This document shows positions 25,631 through 32,460 of a stretch of 64,000 nucleotides of DNA, piece by piece (within the stretch, counting starts at the first letter, position 1; every line of letters starts with the position of its first letter). The notes below the pieces were generated by a model. That model saw only the letters and a program-made list of their open reading frames with translations, was not told the DNA's origin and did not search any database. The stretch comes from Corythucha ciliata (lineage: Eukaryota > Arthropoda > Insecta > Hemiptera > Tingidae): contig CM075937.1 in the NCBI GenBank assembly GCA_038030265.1, positions 31,848,198 through 31,912,197 on the forward strand, written 5' to 3'. The translations under genes and the position numbers were made by a program.

Positions 25631-27667
25631 GCTGAATTTGGCATTGAGTTTGTTTTTGAAAATCTTGAATTACGCTCTTATTTGAATTGTACATAATTCA
25701 CTCTCTCTCACCTCCTGAAAAAAGTGATTCGGGGTCTGCTTTGTGGGCTGTCAAGTCAACGATTCTTCCCATTCTATTGTTTTCATCACAAAACCAAACA
25801 AACGAACCATTACCGTAATGGTTTCCTATGCATTTTTTATAGCTGGATATTGCATTATGTATTTCCAATCGGGCCATTAATGGTGGACGAGCGATTTGAC
25901 GTACAAACGACGGAGAATTTTTGTTGACTTCGTGGGGGAAGAAGGGTGCCTTTGAAGAAGAGCGTAATGTTAGACTTATCGAAACTAACTTCATGTCGGA
26001 TTACGGGGTTGGGAAAAAAGACCACCTTAACATTAGATTTACCTATGGCAAATCGTTTGAAAGCTTACAAACGGAAGATGTTTGCCGCAGAGGGGATATA
26101 GCGGCTCAAAAATACAGAAGATGAGAAATCGCAATTTTATTATTTCTTTTAAAAATCAAGTGCGGAAGAGCAAAAAAAAAAAGAAAACTACAAAAAAATA
26201 TTCCCCGGAGAATCTTTGTCTCTCCGCTCTGGGAAGGGACCTATCTATAGGCGTTTGCATCCCTTGAGTTATTCAACGCCCCTTGATTCCACCGCAAATA
26301 GCCGAAATAAGTTGAAATCAATACCCCATATGAGGCCCGAATTGGTGCCAAAAGACGTCACTGGCTTGGGACTTATTCATCAAGTCGTTCTTGAGAATCA
26401 GTGTGTGCGATTTTCAAGGGGGTGTCGAGTCTATCTGGATAGAATAATAGGGGTTTTTCCCGGCGGGCTCGGTAATGTCAGTACCTGTGTGTAACTACAG
26501 GGTCTCTAACACAGGTACTGACAATATCCACCATATGTGATCCTTTAGAGTGGGGAGGGCTTGTGATTGGGTGGTGAGCGTAACCTACACGACCGCAGCA
26601 GCGAATGAGAGATATCAAATCCATTTGATCCGCATATGGACCAAACATGGCATATTATATGAGATTCCAAATCTATTTGATCCACATATGGAGGGGAGAC
26701 CAAATATGGCGACTGTCAGTACTCATAGGAACTTATAGAGCCTTAGTTCAGTGGAATTACTTTACCCTAATAACTAATAATAATAATATAACTATAGCCG
26801 AATAACTAAGCCCTAAGCAAAACACAAAATAGTACGATTACGAAATAGTATGTACACCACGAAGCTAAAGTGTCTTTTCAAGCCTCGAGGAGTGGCGGAT
26901 CTCTCCTCTCGTCTCGAAAAGACGCACTTTAGCTCCTGCGTATACATATACTATTATTGGTTTCTTAGTTGTATTTTCACCACAAGAATATGGCAAGTAG
27001 GTATTCGTTTTAAATGATAAACGATAATCAATCGCACTCAAATTAAACATTCAATTATACTTACGTAGCAAAGTGTGGGATTGCAGATAGGGGCGTAACT
27101 AGAAATCTTCCCGGAGGCGGTGATCCCGGTAGCCCGGAGGCTGCTATGTGCTCGTGGGGGAGGGGAGATGTAATAAGTGTCCTTCATATTGCTTAAATTT
27201 GGGCTAAAACCCTTTCCGGGGAGGGGGGCCGATAGGTGGTTCGCCCCCCTTTGCCAGATGCGGCAGGAGTAAAGTGTAGAAGAAGAATCAATAATATACC
27301 TAACAAAATTCTGCAGAAAAGTGAAAGATGGGGGGTAGGCGAATGCTCTAGGCATTGCTATTTTTCATCTTCTCGAAAAAGATCCAGGGTTTTCGATCTG
27401 ACATGAGAGACGGTCGCTTGTCCTCGAATACCGGCCGCCCCTCCTGCCCCCCTCCCGGTTCCGCCGCTACTGACCGGCTTTCACACTGTTAACGACACAT
27501 TCACACGTCTATTGACACGGTAACTTTGTTATTGTGATTGTTATTTTAAAACTTACTTTTCCAGCGATGACAGCTTGAACGGTGAGGACTTGGGCCGGCT
27601 TGTGGTACTCGAGTACTTCTCCCGGTAGAACATGTCCTACTCCTGGGTCGAACCATACCAGTTCACC
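1217..27667 (-). CDS. Myo15: Unconventional myosin XV (partial gene, 37 exons placed)
   Basis: Actin-based motor with MyTH4 and FERM tail, a class that carries cargo along actin bundles and builds filopodia or stereocilia. The 37 exons listed below join without a frame conflict and give about 2,130 codons. Seen in order: GELVWFDPG start of the myosin N-terminal strand, P-loop GESGSGKT (residues 149-156), switch [10 protein letters not shown] (199-207), switch II DIFGFE (424-429), [19 protein letters not shown] (654-672), IQ motifs at 742-760, 765-783 and a weaker 788-806, a charged helix to ~842, MyTH4 from ~902 to ~1072, a P/Q/S-rich linker, then a FERM-like region ([20 protein letters not shown]). 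This order, and the [20 protein letters not shown] block, fit class XV rather than VII or X. Glu sits 16 residues before DAFAK, the TEDS site. The start codon exon and the SH3, second MyTH4 and last FERM are not in the placed exons. Confidence 0.93.
1384..1512 (-). CDS. Myo15: Myosin XV exon 36: FERM-like region
   Basis: Forty-three codons, [20 protein letters not shown] to [21 protein letters not shown] corresponds to the NWANYFSRFF motif of vertebrate MYO15A. Acceptor TTGCAG, donor GTATTT. Confidence 0.87.
1571..1699 (-). CDS. Myo15: Myosin XV exon 35: FERM-like region
   Basis: Forty-three codons, [20 protein letters not shown] to [10 protein letters not shown]. Corresponds to the helical second lobe of the FERM-like region. 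Acceptor TCTCAG, donor GTACGT. Confidence 0.87.
1768..1925 (-). CDS. Myo15: Myosin XV exon 34: start of FERM-like region
   Basis: Includes [17 protein letters not shown] and [18 protein letters not shown]. The last part matches the RLRVRKEVF block that opens the FERM-like region before the SH3 in class XV. Two acceptors six bases apart (ends at 1,925 or 1,919) both keep the frame. Donor GTTAAA. Confidence 0.82.
2001..2107 (-). CDS. Myo15: Myosin XV exon 33: linker
   Basis: Encodes [20 protein letters not shown] and SQHSDQIE. Acceptor GCGTAG, donor GTACGA. Phase links cleanly to exon 34. Confidence 0.76.
2171..2268 (-). CDS. Myo15: Myosin XV exon 32: proline-rich
   Basis: Starts [20 protein letters not shown] and ends SSLYSHGH. 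Acceptor CATCAG, donor GTGAAC. Confidence 0.78.
2368..2459 (-). CDS. Myo15: Myosin XV exon 31
   Basis: Thirty codons, [20 protein letters not shown] to NSIRTQ. A second frame is also open here but only this one ends in the phase that exon 32 needs. Donor GTAAGA. Confidence 0.78.
2542..2753 (-). CDS. Myo15: Myosin XV exon 30: linker
   Basis: Encodes [20 protein letters not shown], then [20 protein letters not shown], a [11 protein letters not shown] stretch and NLLQNQLG. I chose the acceptor TTTAG before ATCG; the acceptor 31 nt upstream gives a stop. Donor GTAAGT. Confidence 0.85.
2826..3007 (-). CDS. Myo15: Myosin XV exon 29: linker
   Basis: Begins [20 protein letters not shown] and ends SFKSQNNSF with two bases over. 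Contains [11 protein letters not shown]. Acceptor GTGTAG, donor GTAACG. Plus-strand open frames across this stretch are shadows. Confidence 0.8.
3008..4021. other. Myosin intron, 1.0 kb
   Basis: Between exons 28 and 29, which join in phase 0. AT-rich, with a T run at 3,525-3,537. No exon or element recognised. Confidence 0.6.
4022..4264 (-). CDS. Myo15: Myosin XV exon 28: poly-Pro and [16 protein letters not shown]
   Basis: Eighty-one codons. A poly-proline stretch is followed by [20 protein letters not shown] and [15 protein letters not shown], a block characteristic of class XV tails. I chose the acceptor AAAAG before AAAGATG because the nearer AAAG shifts phase. Donor GTACTA. Confidence 0.88.
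4663..4746 (-). CDS. Myo15: Myosin XV exon 27: linker
   Basis: Twenty-eight codons, [20 protein letters not shown] to VESK, phase 0 both ends. Acceptor AAACAG, donor GTGAGA. Confidence 0.8.
4811..4900 (-). CDS. Myo15: Myosin XV exon 26, followed by a GC-AG intron
   Basis: Thirty codons, [20 protein letters not shown] to PMTTKAQ. Phase demands that the exon end at CAG, directly before GCAAGT; the GT three bases on gives a frame clash with exon 27. So this is a GC-AG intron with otherwise perfect donor consensus. Confidence 0.8.
4969..5200 (-). CDS. Myo15: Myosin XV exon 25: glutamine-rich
   Basis: Reads [14 protein letters not shown]..., then [20 protein letters not shown] and a glutamine-rich tail with [17 protein letters not shown]. 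The first 56 nt are uncertain, since an acceptor at 5,145 (ATTTTTAG) also works with the GC donor of exon 24. The right half is solid. Donor GTAAGG. Confidence 0.78.
5252..5336 (-). CDS. Myo15: Myosin XV exon 24: linker, alternative 3' end
   Basis: Encodes (A)[18 protein letters not shown] to YNMHG. Two donors fit: GTTTTG at 5,251 joined to an exon 25 ending at 5,200, or a GC donor (GCAAGT) four bases earlier, joined to an acceptor at 5,145. Both keep the frame. Confidence 0.7.
5447..5570 (-). CDS. Myo15: Myosin XV exon 23: proline-rich linker
   Basis: Starts [20 protein letters not shown] and ends VFSTS. Proline- and methionine-rich, low complexity. Acceptor TTCCCAG, donor GTAAGA. Confidence 0.8.
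5684..5919 (-). CDS. Myo15: Myosin XV exon 22: [10 protein letters not shown] block
   Basis: Reads [20 protein letters not shown] and on to GGVGTQQ, including [15 protein letters not shown] chose the acceptor ACGAG before TTCGAG because the nearer TTAG gives the wrong phase. Donor GTACCT. Confidence 0.82.
6013..6152 (-). CDS. Myo15: Myosin XV exon 21: [11 protein letters not shown] block
   Basis: Starts [20 protein letters not shown] and ends EAPSL. Acceptor TTTACAG, donor GTTAGC (weak). Frame agrees with exons on both sides. Confidence 0.82.
6221..6328 (-). CDS. Myo15: Myosin XV exon 20: linker
   Basis: Encodes [20 protein letters not shown] through GSYIKGHP, acidic. The longer open frame over this exon is in the wrong frame. 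Donor GTGAGA; last two bases belong to an Arg codon completed by exon 21. Confidence 0.8.
6399..6589 (-). CDS. Myo15: Myosin XV exon 19: linker
   Basis: Starts [20 protein letters not shown] and ends RKYSLT. The [11 protein letters not shown] motif resembles [12 protein letters not shown] of exon 18, so the two exons may be an old duplication. Donor GTAAGT. Confidence 0.83.
6673..6804 (-). CDS. Myo15: Myosin XV exon 18: Ser-rich linker
   Basis: Forty-four codons, [20 protein letters not shown] to RSLDNLLSP, basic and Ser-rich. Phase 0 at both ends. Donor GTTAGT is weaker than its neighbours. Confidence 0.82.
6872..6934 (-). CDS. Myo15: Myosin XV exon 17: proline-rich
   Basis: Twenty-one codons, [20 protein letters not shown] plus Q. 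Short in-phase cassette exon (63 nt), so it could be skipped without a frame shift. Acceptor CGCAG, donor GTGCGT. Confidence 0.78.
7001..7221 (-). CDS. Myo15: Myosin XV exon 16: post-MyTH4
   Basis: Starts [20 protein letters not shown] and ends SSPVIVYR. The block after MyTH4 in this class; [14 protein letters not shown] is recognisable as conserved-looking. Donor GTAGGC. Confidence 0.88.
7293..7453 (-). CDS. Myo15: Myosin XV exon 15: MyTH4 end
   Basis: Encodes [20 protein letters not shown] through [20 protein letters not shown], which closes the first MyTH4. The donor is GTAACC and the codon for Gly is split with exon 16. Confidence 0.92.
7454..9224. other. Left part of the myosin 3.1-kb intron
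   Basis: Intron between exons 14 and 15. Has C runs at 7,580 and 8,057. No coding or mobile element recognised. Confidence 0.5.
9225..9840. repeat. Degenerate tandem array, type C, in a myosin intron
   Basis: Repeated ~35-45 nt phrases of the form CGCGAAATTGGTTTTTAGTG then GAGCCAGACC, with T runs of up to 16. Related in wording to an array at 41.7-41.9 kb. Confidence 0.7.
10575..10735 (-). CDS. Myo15: Myosin XV exon 14: MyTH4
   Basis: Starts [19 protein letters not shown] and holds the [16 protein letters not shown] core of MyTH4, the microtubule- and cargo-binding domain. Acceptor TTGCAG, donor GTGAGT. A 3.1-kb intron follows. Confidence 0.94.
10803..11832 (-). CDS. Myo15: Myosin XV exon 13: converter, IQ motifs, MyTH4 start
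   Basis: The largest exon, 343 codons. It runs from [12 protein letters not shown] through the SH1 region and converter, two clear IQ motifs ([19 protein letters not shown] and [19 protein letters not shown]), a weaker third ([19 protein letters not shown]), a charged K/E/R helix, then the first half of MyTH4 with [20 protein letters not shown]. It ends at ADYIAYK with donor GTACAG. Confidence 0.95.
11893..12050 (-). CDS. Myo15: Myosin XV exon 12: loop 2 to SH helices
   Basis: Starts [10 protein letters not shown] and ends [13 protein letters not shown]. Includes the short basic loop 2 and [10 protein letters not shown]. Donor GTAATA; next intron is only 60 nt. Confidence 0.9.
12128..12415 (-). 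CDS. Myo15: Myosin XV exon 11: lower 50K domain
   Basis: Ninety-six codons from [20 protein letters not shown] to DLLISSSIP, including [20 protein letters not shown], the conserved actin-binding lower 50K segment. Acceptor CTATAG, donor GTAAAT. Confidence 0.94.
12480..12614 (-). CDS. Myo15: Myosin XV exon 10: relay helix
   Basis: Starts [20 protein letters not shown], the relay helix that follows switch II in all myosins, and ends at NITFT. Acceptor CACAG, donor GTAAAT, phase 0 at both ends. Confidence 0.94.
12682..12876 (-). CDS. Myo15: Myosin XV exon 9: switch II and TEDS site
   Basis: Sixty-five codons with [20 protein letters not shown] and switch II DIFGFE. The Glu at the fifth residue of EARNE is 16 before DAFAK, the TEDS position, so no phosphorylation should be needed for strong actin binding. 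Donor GTAAGA. Confidence 0.94.
12949..13103 (-). CDS. Myo15: Myosin XV exon 8: VLHLGN region
   Basis: Encodes (V)[12 protein letters not shown] to MALTTKTT. The donor must be the weak GTTCGT at 12,948, because only this joins TTKTT to EARNERLL of exon 9 in frame. The following intron is only 72 nt and is itself open until its own acceptor TAG. Confidence 0.88.
13282..13405 (-). CDS. Myo15: Myosin XV exon 7: upper 50K domain
   Basis: Starts [18 protein letters not shown] and ends FRILAS. This is the helical part before VLHLGN. Donor GTACGT; one base of the next codon lies in this exon. Confidence 0.92.
13473..13650 (-). CDS. Myo15: Myosin XV exon 6: upper 50K domain
   Basis: Contains [10 protein letters not shown] and [13 protein letters not shown], both hallmarks of the myosin upper 50K domain. 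Acceptor TTTAG, donor GTAAGT, ends phase 0 with YFYLNQ. Confidence 0.93.
13727..13996 (-). CDS. Myo15: Myosin XV exon 5: P-loop and switch I
   Basis: Ninety codons carrying the ATP-binding P-loop GESGSGKT and switch [10 protein letters not shown], with [15 protein letters not shown] between them. All catalytic residues of an active motor are present. Acceptor AATCCAG, donor GTACGT. Confidence 0.95.
14074..14183 (-). CDS. Myo15: Myosin XV exon 4: motor
   Basis: Begins [20 protein letters not shown] and ends [16 protein letters not shown] is the standard myosin motif just before the P-loop domain. Acceptor TTTCAG, donor GTAAGT. Confidence 0.92.
14415..14478 (-). CDS. Myo15: Myosin XV exon 3: motor
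   Basis: Encodes [20 protein letters not shown] then IY, the conserved stretch before the first motor strands. Acceptor TTTCAG, donor GTAAGT, ends in phase 0. Confidence 0.9.
14785..14812 (+). repeat. GTT trinucleotide microsatellite
   Basis: About nine GTT units in intron 2 of the placed myosin gene. A shorter version lies at 17,084-17,117. Confidence 0.85.
15220..15850 (-). repeat. Degenerate tandem array, type A, inverted
   Basis: The same phrase as at 1-460 but on the minus strand: CTCAATTTTAGCTGCGAATT then AGCGCTTTTT, repeated with errors. Lies in the 3.6-kb myosin intron. Confidence 0.8.
15851..18067. other. Myosin intron, no element recognised
   Basis: Rest of the intron between exons 2 and 3. 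Short direct and inverted copies of AGACCTAATTCAGAAGA lie at 17,185-17,242. Nothing coding. Confidence 0.5.
18068..18156 (-). CDS. Myo15: Myosin XV exon 2: pre-motor linker
   Basis: Reads [19 protein letters not shown] then [10 protein letters not shown], the linker before the first motor helix. The longer open frame across the same bases is a shadow in another frame. Acceptor TAG after TTTGTTT, donor GTGAGT; ends with two bases of a codon finished by exon 3. Confidence 0.85.
18157..20040. other. Right-hand end of myosin intron 1, nothing recognised
   Basis: Part of the 9.4-kb intron. No exon or mobile element identified. Confidence 0.45.
20048..20080. repeat. Perfect 13-bp stem-loop
   Basis: Arms ACATATTATGGGC and GCCCATAATATGT enclose a 7-nt loop. 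In myosin intron 1; function unknown. Confidence 0.8.
20953..21361 (+). pseudogene. Jockey-like non-LTR retrotransposon fragment, frameshifted
   Basis: Two overlapping frames resemble the segment between endonuclease and reverse transcriptase in Jockey-clade ORF2. Frame one has [20 protein letters not shown] and [19 protein letters not shown]. At about 21,221 sense continues one frame over with [20 protein letters not shown] and [18 protein letters not shown]. The RT motifs are absent, so this is a dead 5'/3'-truncated piece inside myosin intron 1. Confidence 0.65.
22010..22570 (+). repeat. Degenerate ~95-bp minisatellite
   Basis: Recurring ATTTTCACTGTTCTCTCAG and TATTCACTGTTTTCA phrases at roughly 90-105 bp spacing (for example near 22,327, 22,429 and 22,506). 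Preceded by a segment rich in GGTG/CACC pairs at 22,010-22,090. Confidence 0.6.
23440..23577. mobile_element. Small foldback element (MITE-like)
   Basis: Ends are inverted: GGGGCCCTATTCTCTAAC at left and GTTAGAGAATAGGCCCCC at right. The similarity continues inward, so nearly the whole ~137 bp folds on itself. Confidence 0.65.
24609..25585 (+). mobile_element. Helitron/DINE-like element, copy A
   Basis: Left end AGTGCATTTCATTCTG, right end ATGAAATGTACTCTTTCC then CCAGCTGCCGGAGC: short inverted end motifs. Inside, the ~296-bp unit containing TTAGCACGATAACTCTCG recurs at 24,766, 24,920 (partial unit) and 25,216. No protein. Followed directly by a long T run. In myosin intron 1. Confidence 0.65.
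25588..25626 (+). repeat. Poly-T run
   Basis: About 39 uninterrupted T directly after the end of the repeated element. Confidence 0.9.
26476..26523. repeat. Perfect 15-bp stem-loop
   Basis: Arms TGTCAGTACCTGTGT (26,476-26,490) and ACACAGGTACTGACA (26,509-26,523), 18-nt loop. A further TGTCAGTACT lies at about 26,714. Confidence 0.8.
26616..26693 (+). repeat. Two direct copies of a 25-bp phrase
   Basis: CAAATCCATTTGATCC then CATATGGA, and again 52 bp on with two changes. Confidence 0.7.
26845..26955. mobile_element. Small foldback element
   Basis: AGCTAAAGTGTCTTTTC (26,863) and GAAAAGACGCACTTTAGCT (26,916) are inverted; weaker pairing extends outward through ATAGTAT/ATACTAT. About 110 bp overall. 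Confidence 0.55.
27557..27667 (-). CDS. Myo15: Myosin XV exon 1 (first placed): N-terminal strand
   Basis: Thirty-seven codons, GELVWFDPG to AVIAGK, phase 0 at both ends. Acceptor is CAG after a pyrimidine tract; donor is GTAAGT. This is the SH3-like strand that opens class XV motors. It needs an upstream exon for the start Met. A 9.4-kb intron separates it from the next exon. Confidence 0.88.
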
Positions 27668-28276
27668 CTGAAACGACAAAAAAAAAAAAAACATTCATCA
27701 ATGTATGTGTTTCACAAAAATTTGGAGAATTAATTTCTGGTTATAGCCAAATACTAACAGGGAGGCATAAGAATATTTTCAAGCGTAAGCACGCACAACA
27801 GTATTGGAGTATAGCTCAAAATTTGAATAGGACGGTTTTAACAAGAACGTTCAAAGAGATGAGTATAGATACAGTTCACAGCATCAATTCTTCCGGGTTT
27901 TAAAAATCGCCGCAGAACTATTACAGAAGAACGCACCTATTTCCGGTAAGAGCCAGCAACATGTGGTAGGTATTCACTTCCCTATACGGAAGTAGTGAAC
28001 AAATATTTTTTTGTTTGCGTTTCCTTTATCTATTTCCTCCAAAAAAGGGTCTAAACTGGATTAAATAAGGAAACACGCAAGCAGTAAGCACACGAAAAAA
28101 AAATTAATCCAAAGGAACTTTCATAAAGAATAAAAATAACCAGGGCATAACAATGCGCCAACCGTTGAGAAGAGAGGAAACCAGATGTGACTTCTATATA
28201 CGTGGAGGATGCGTCACAGATTGGCGGTCCACATTTTGACACAAATTGATCTTGTTTTCATGATTTATTTTTCGTA

Positions 28277-28562
28277 CCGGGTATCGCGGTCGAGTCAGTT
28301 GCCTCGGTAAATACTGTCTCTGGTACACCGTCGATTTGACCACCTCCAGGCTCCTGTGCACTTTGAAACCCTCTGAAATTCGATTTCGCGGCTCAGGCGA
28401 CTCGGCCACTCCGCAAATTCCCGCGAGACTTTCACCAACATTGATAAACGACGGTCGTTTGATCAAGTCGTACCGACCACGTCGCCCCAATTCTGACCAA
28501 CGGCGTTTGATTTTCGCTCCAAGGCCTTCGCGGGCGTCACAGTCACTTCTCCGAAGAACCAT
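28277..28562 (-). CDS. Candidate first exon of the myosin gene or unknown ORF
   Basis: Open minus-strand frame from ATG at 28,562: MVLRRSDCDAREGLG, then basic, Arg-rich sequence ending TRPRYP at a possible donor GTACGA. Its phase would join exon 1 (GELVWF) correctly. Against this, a TATA box lies only about 20 bases upstream of the ATG, so transcription would start at or after it. It may be 5' untranslated sequence. Confidence 0.3.
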
Positions 28563-28581
28563 GAAAAGACGACCCCGGGCC

Positions 28582-28589
28582 TATTTATA
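28582..28589 (-). promoter_or_regulatory. TATA box, minus strand
   Basis: TATAAATA on the minus strand in a GC-richer context, facing the myosin gene and about 0.9 kb before its first placed exon. Expected start of transcription is about 28,555-28,562. No other promoter evidence is visible. Confidence 0.4.
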
Positions 28590-29511
28590 ATACTCGCGAC
28601 ACTTTTGACCCTTGCACATTCACATGGCTTTCGAATCAATACTCACGAAAAACACCCGAAAACTACTTTAAAAATTAACTCATTTTCACGTTTTCGAACT
28701 CTTCTTATTGCCTGCATCATACACTACCAACGAGTGATTTAACGCATCCCTGAGGCTAGCGGGCCGCACTTCCGCCCCCGCTTTTTTTTCTAATTGGCTC
28801 TCTCCACTTTTACGGCCCCCACTTGGGTGGAAAAATGAGTGAACGTAGAGCATGCGAGGAGTTGGTAATTAAAAAAAGCCAAAAAACGAAAAATAAAAGC
28901 GAGAGGGATCTTAAAGAGAAAAGTGGACGAGGACCAAGGAAGTAAATTCGCTTTGGATGTGTAAAAGTGATTTCCGAAATACACGTGGATTGTATTGAAT
29001 GCGATACCTGATAATAAAATAAATAAAACATAACAATTGATGAATAAAAGATACCTCAAGTACTTTGTGACCGCACTTTGATGGTCAGTCAGGAGTCAGT
29101 CCCAGATTAAAAGAATTAGCTTTCTTCTCTCCTCTTTACTATAGAGAATATAGATATAGGGGTCAAGTCTGCATGGATTTTGTTGTCAGAATTTCACATT
29201 TCAGAGCATAATAAAATACAACGGGGTCAGTGGCGACTGATACATACCGATATTTCGAAGTTTCCGAAAGGAAAAGGAAGTATGGTGTTACCAAGTCTGT
29301 TTATATGTATAATGTACCTATGTATTTTGAGAAGTAAAGGCCGTAATCGTGAGACAATTTCTTGTGGAGGCTACGCCATATTTCACAAAACGGCCCGCCG
29401 AAGTTCTTAAAGACCTGAAAATCGCTCAAAAAACCTGGTAACGTCTTTATTCCATCGCAGGATTTTTACATTTTGCAAAGCTGATTTTGACACAGAAAAT
29501 GAAATTGAAAA
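28590..29511. other. Upstream of the myosin gene, nothing recognised
   Basis: AT-rich. No gene on either strand that I can support. Confidence 0.45.
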
Positions 29512-30340
29512 TTTCGCTCCGGCAGCTGGCGGTCGGAAAGAGGGCATTTCATTTCGTACGCGGATACCCTAAGCCGTCCCAGAAGTAATAATGTTGAGAA
29601 CATGATTTGTTTCGTTAATGTTTGACCCTTCCTCGTACTGTTTGATGCCGGGTTTGTTTAAGCTGAACTTAATGGGAATCAAAGGCTACTTCAAAATGAA
29701 ATCATCGTTCCGAATATAATTCTTCTGGAACCAACTGGTGATTTGTAGTGATTTTTTTACCAGTTCAAGCCATATTTCCCTCCCTTCCAAGTCGACCGAT
29801 TTGGCCCAAATGCAATACCAACCGAGGTCGTATGACTACTAATTTCCGGGCCAAATCTCGTTCCGATAAATTAATTTCTTCGAGAGTTATCGTGCTAACA
29901 AGACCACACACTTACTTCCACTCCGGGGGCACCACCCCCTCCACCTTGACTTTTTCAAAAAATTAAAATGGGAATCAAAGGCTAGTCTATTATGGAGTAT
30001 ACGTACCGAATATGATGCTTCTAGAATCAACTGGGGATTTGTAGTGATTTTTTGACCATTTCAAGCGCTATTTCTCCCCCCCCCCCTCCACTTTGACCGA
30101 TTTGGCCCAAATGCAATACCGACTGGGGTCTTATGACTACTGATTTTTGTGCCAAAGCGCGTTCCGCTAAATTAACTTCTACGAGAGTTATCGTGCTAAC
30201 AAGAAAACGGCCATAATATATATATATATGAATTCCGGAGACCACTGAATTCGTGTTCTAGAGGTTTTGAAACATGAAAAAAACATGACATGACCCATGT
30301 TTGCCACCATCACGACGAGACCAATAGTGCATTTTCAGAA
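29512..30340 (-). mobile_element. Helitron/DINE-like element, copy B (inverted)
   Basis: Minus-strand copy: CGCTCCGGCAGCTGGCGG at the left, the ~296-bp unit with CGAGAGTTATCGTGCTAACA at 29,881 and 30,182, and a truncated end hairpin AGTGCATTTTCAGAA at 30,326-30,340. Differs from the other copies by many substitutions, so it is older. Confidence 0.65.
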
Positions 30341-30469
30341 AACTCTGAAGATACGCTCAATACTCTCGAATTACTCATAACCCAAGTGAACACAACGACA
30401 TTTTGGGGTATATTGATAGGCCCGAGCTGCTAGGGGATAATTTCCCCTCGCTTCAAAGGCCTCGCCAAA

Positions 30470-30960
30470 CTAAAATAAGAAAAATAGTTAGCTAATTAGC
30501 GGAAAGCGTTACTTCCCGGCTAAAATTGAGAAAAAGCACTAAAATCCCGGATAAAGTGAGGGAAAAGCAGTAATTCGCGGTTAAAATTACGAAACAGGCT
30601 ATTTCACGGCTAAAGGTGAAAAAAACTCTAATTATAAAATGGGGGAAAATAGCTATCGCATTTAGCAGCTAAAATCAGGAAAAACACAAATTCACGGCAA
30701 AAGTTGAAAAAAATCGCTAATTCGCGGCTAAAATCTAGAAAAATCGCTAATTCGCGGCTAAAATGGAGAAAAATCGCTAATTCACCAATAAAATTGAGAA
30801 GAAGCGCTAAGTGTGGAAAATCCGCCGATTCGCGGTTAAAATGGAGAAGAAGCGTTAATTCGCGGCTAAAATTTAAAAAAAACTCTCATTCATGGCTCAA
30901 ATGTATAAAATAGCTAATTAACGGCTAAAATTAGGTAATACTATAATTCGCAACCATAAA
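30470..30960 (+). repeat. Degenerate tandem array, type A
   Basis: Same AATTCGCGGCTAAAAT phrase as at 1-460, here including three consecutive near-copies (30,719-30,790) of CGCTAATTCGCGGCTAAAAT. Open frames here are artefacts of the repeat. Confidence 0.8.
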
Positions 30961-31459
30961 ATCAAGAAAAATGGGTAATGGCGATTGATTTCAAATGCTG
31001 GGGAACTTGCATGAATGCCCGATTTTGGAGAAAAGTAAACCGGTGAATTGGCACATGAACAGAAGAATATCAACGGTGGTTGCAGCCCGAATTGGTGCAG
31101 TTTAAATAAGTTTTAAAGTGCTTCAAGAAGGTATTGATGGTGCGAGGGGAAATGACGTCAATGGACACTTGTGAAGCATCTGAGAAAACTATAACATTTT
31201 TTGTTTACAAATAACAAGAAAAATAATTGTCCCCCTGACAATGCTTCTTACCCCCCCCCCCTTTTTTCCTCACACCATCTATTTAATTGAATAACCTTTG
31301 ACGTAACCAAACCCCCTACTCAAAATTTTTAAAAATTCGCTTTAAAAAAAAATCCATGATTGATTTCAATGTTTAATGTGAGCAACAGCCTTGTGGAAGA
31401 GCCCTCTTCAAGAAACACCAGTGTTTGAAAAATGTGCAAGTTCCCCATTCACAAAAATA

Positions 31460-31700
31460 AATTGAGAAAATGGCAAGTCGCGGTTTCCGGAGGCAACTTC
31501 GAGGCGAAAATTAGGAAAAAGCGCTAATTCACTGTTAAAATTGGGTAAAACACAAATTAACGGCAAAACTGGGGAAAATAGCTAATTCGTGGCTAAAATG
31601 GAGACAAATCGCTAATACACCGATGAAATTGAGAAGAGCCGCTGAATTATGAGAAAAACGGCGATTCGCGGTTAAAATGGAGAAAACGCCAAACCATGGC
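31460..31700 (+). repeat. Degenerate tandem array, type A
   Basis: Short continuation of the same family after a 500-bp unique gap. Confidence 0.7.
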
Positions 31701-31728
31701 TCCGTGACGGTAAAAAACCGCCGCCGTC

Positions 31729-32460
31729 TTTCTGTTCACACGCCGCGATTTGGGCTGTTCAAACAAGGCGGTTCTACCGCGTGGTACGACGGCAGAGTTT
31801 TTTTTGCCGTCGCCACCTCGAGCTGAAATGGAGTGGATAGCGATGTGCATCCCTACGGTTCTCATCTTTCCTACTGCTCCTTCAATTTTTTTTCTTGATT
31901 ATTATTCAATGTCGCGTCAAAAGGAGGAAAACATTCTTGCGCCGTAGATGTAACTTGTGGACTTGTGGATTCCCTGCAAGAGTGTGGATACCCTGCAGAA
32001 AAGTGGGTTCATCAGTAAAACGAGGCCAGAGATGAAAAGAGATAGTTTGACAAATTTTTTTAGGCACATTCCTCCTCCGTACACAACTTGTACATGCTGA
32101 CTGAAAAAAGACAAAGTTCGGTAGCCAAGATTTATCGGTAGCCAGTGCAAAAAAAACAATTGCAGAAAATGTAGATCTGAATCCTCCGTGACACCCGTCC
32201 TCCCTTGTAAGGACATGCAGGCGCCGCTCCGTTTGAACTTTGAACTCTCATGCATAGTTCTACGTGTTTTCCTTCAAAGCGGCACCGCTGCCGCTTTTTA
32301 AAACAGCCTCAACATGCGGCAGAAATTTCTGCCGCCGCGGTTGCCGCGCCGCCACCGCCTTGTGTGAACAGACCCATTCACTCTTGTGTGTTCTTTCTCC
32401 CCTCGCGATAATCTATAGCGGTCTGCCGCGCGACAAACTGCCTCGTTTGAACAGCGCCTA
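31729..32460. mobile_element. Candidate DNA transposon remnant with inverted ends
   Basis: Left GGGCTGTTCAAACAAGGCGG (31,752) faces right CTGCCTCGTTTGAACAGCGC. A second, inner pair, TCTGTTCACACGCCGCG and CCGCCTTGTGTGAACAGA, repeats the theme. No clear target duplication. GC-rich ends, unique middle. Confidence 0.5.

Noticed and set aside
30704..30913. 69-codon frame with repeated KIANSRLK
   Set aside because: Translation of the type A tandem array; no independent support.
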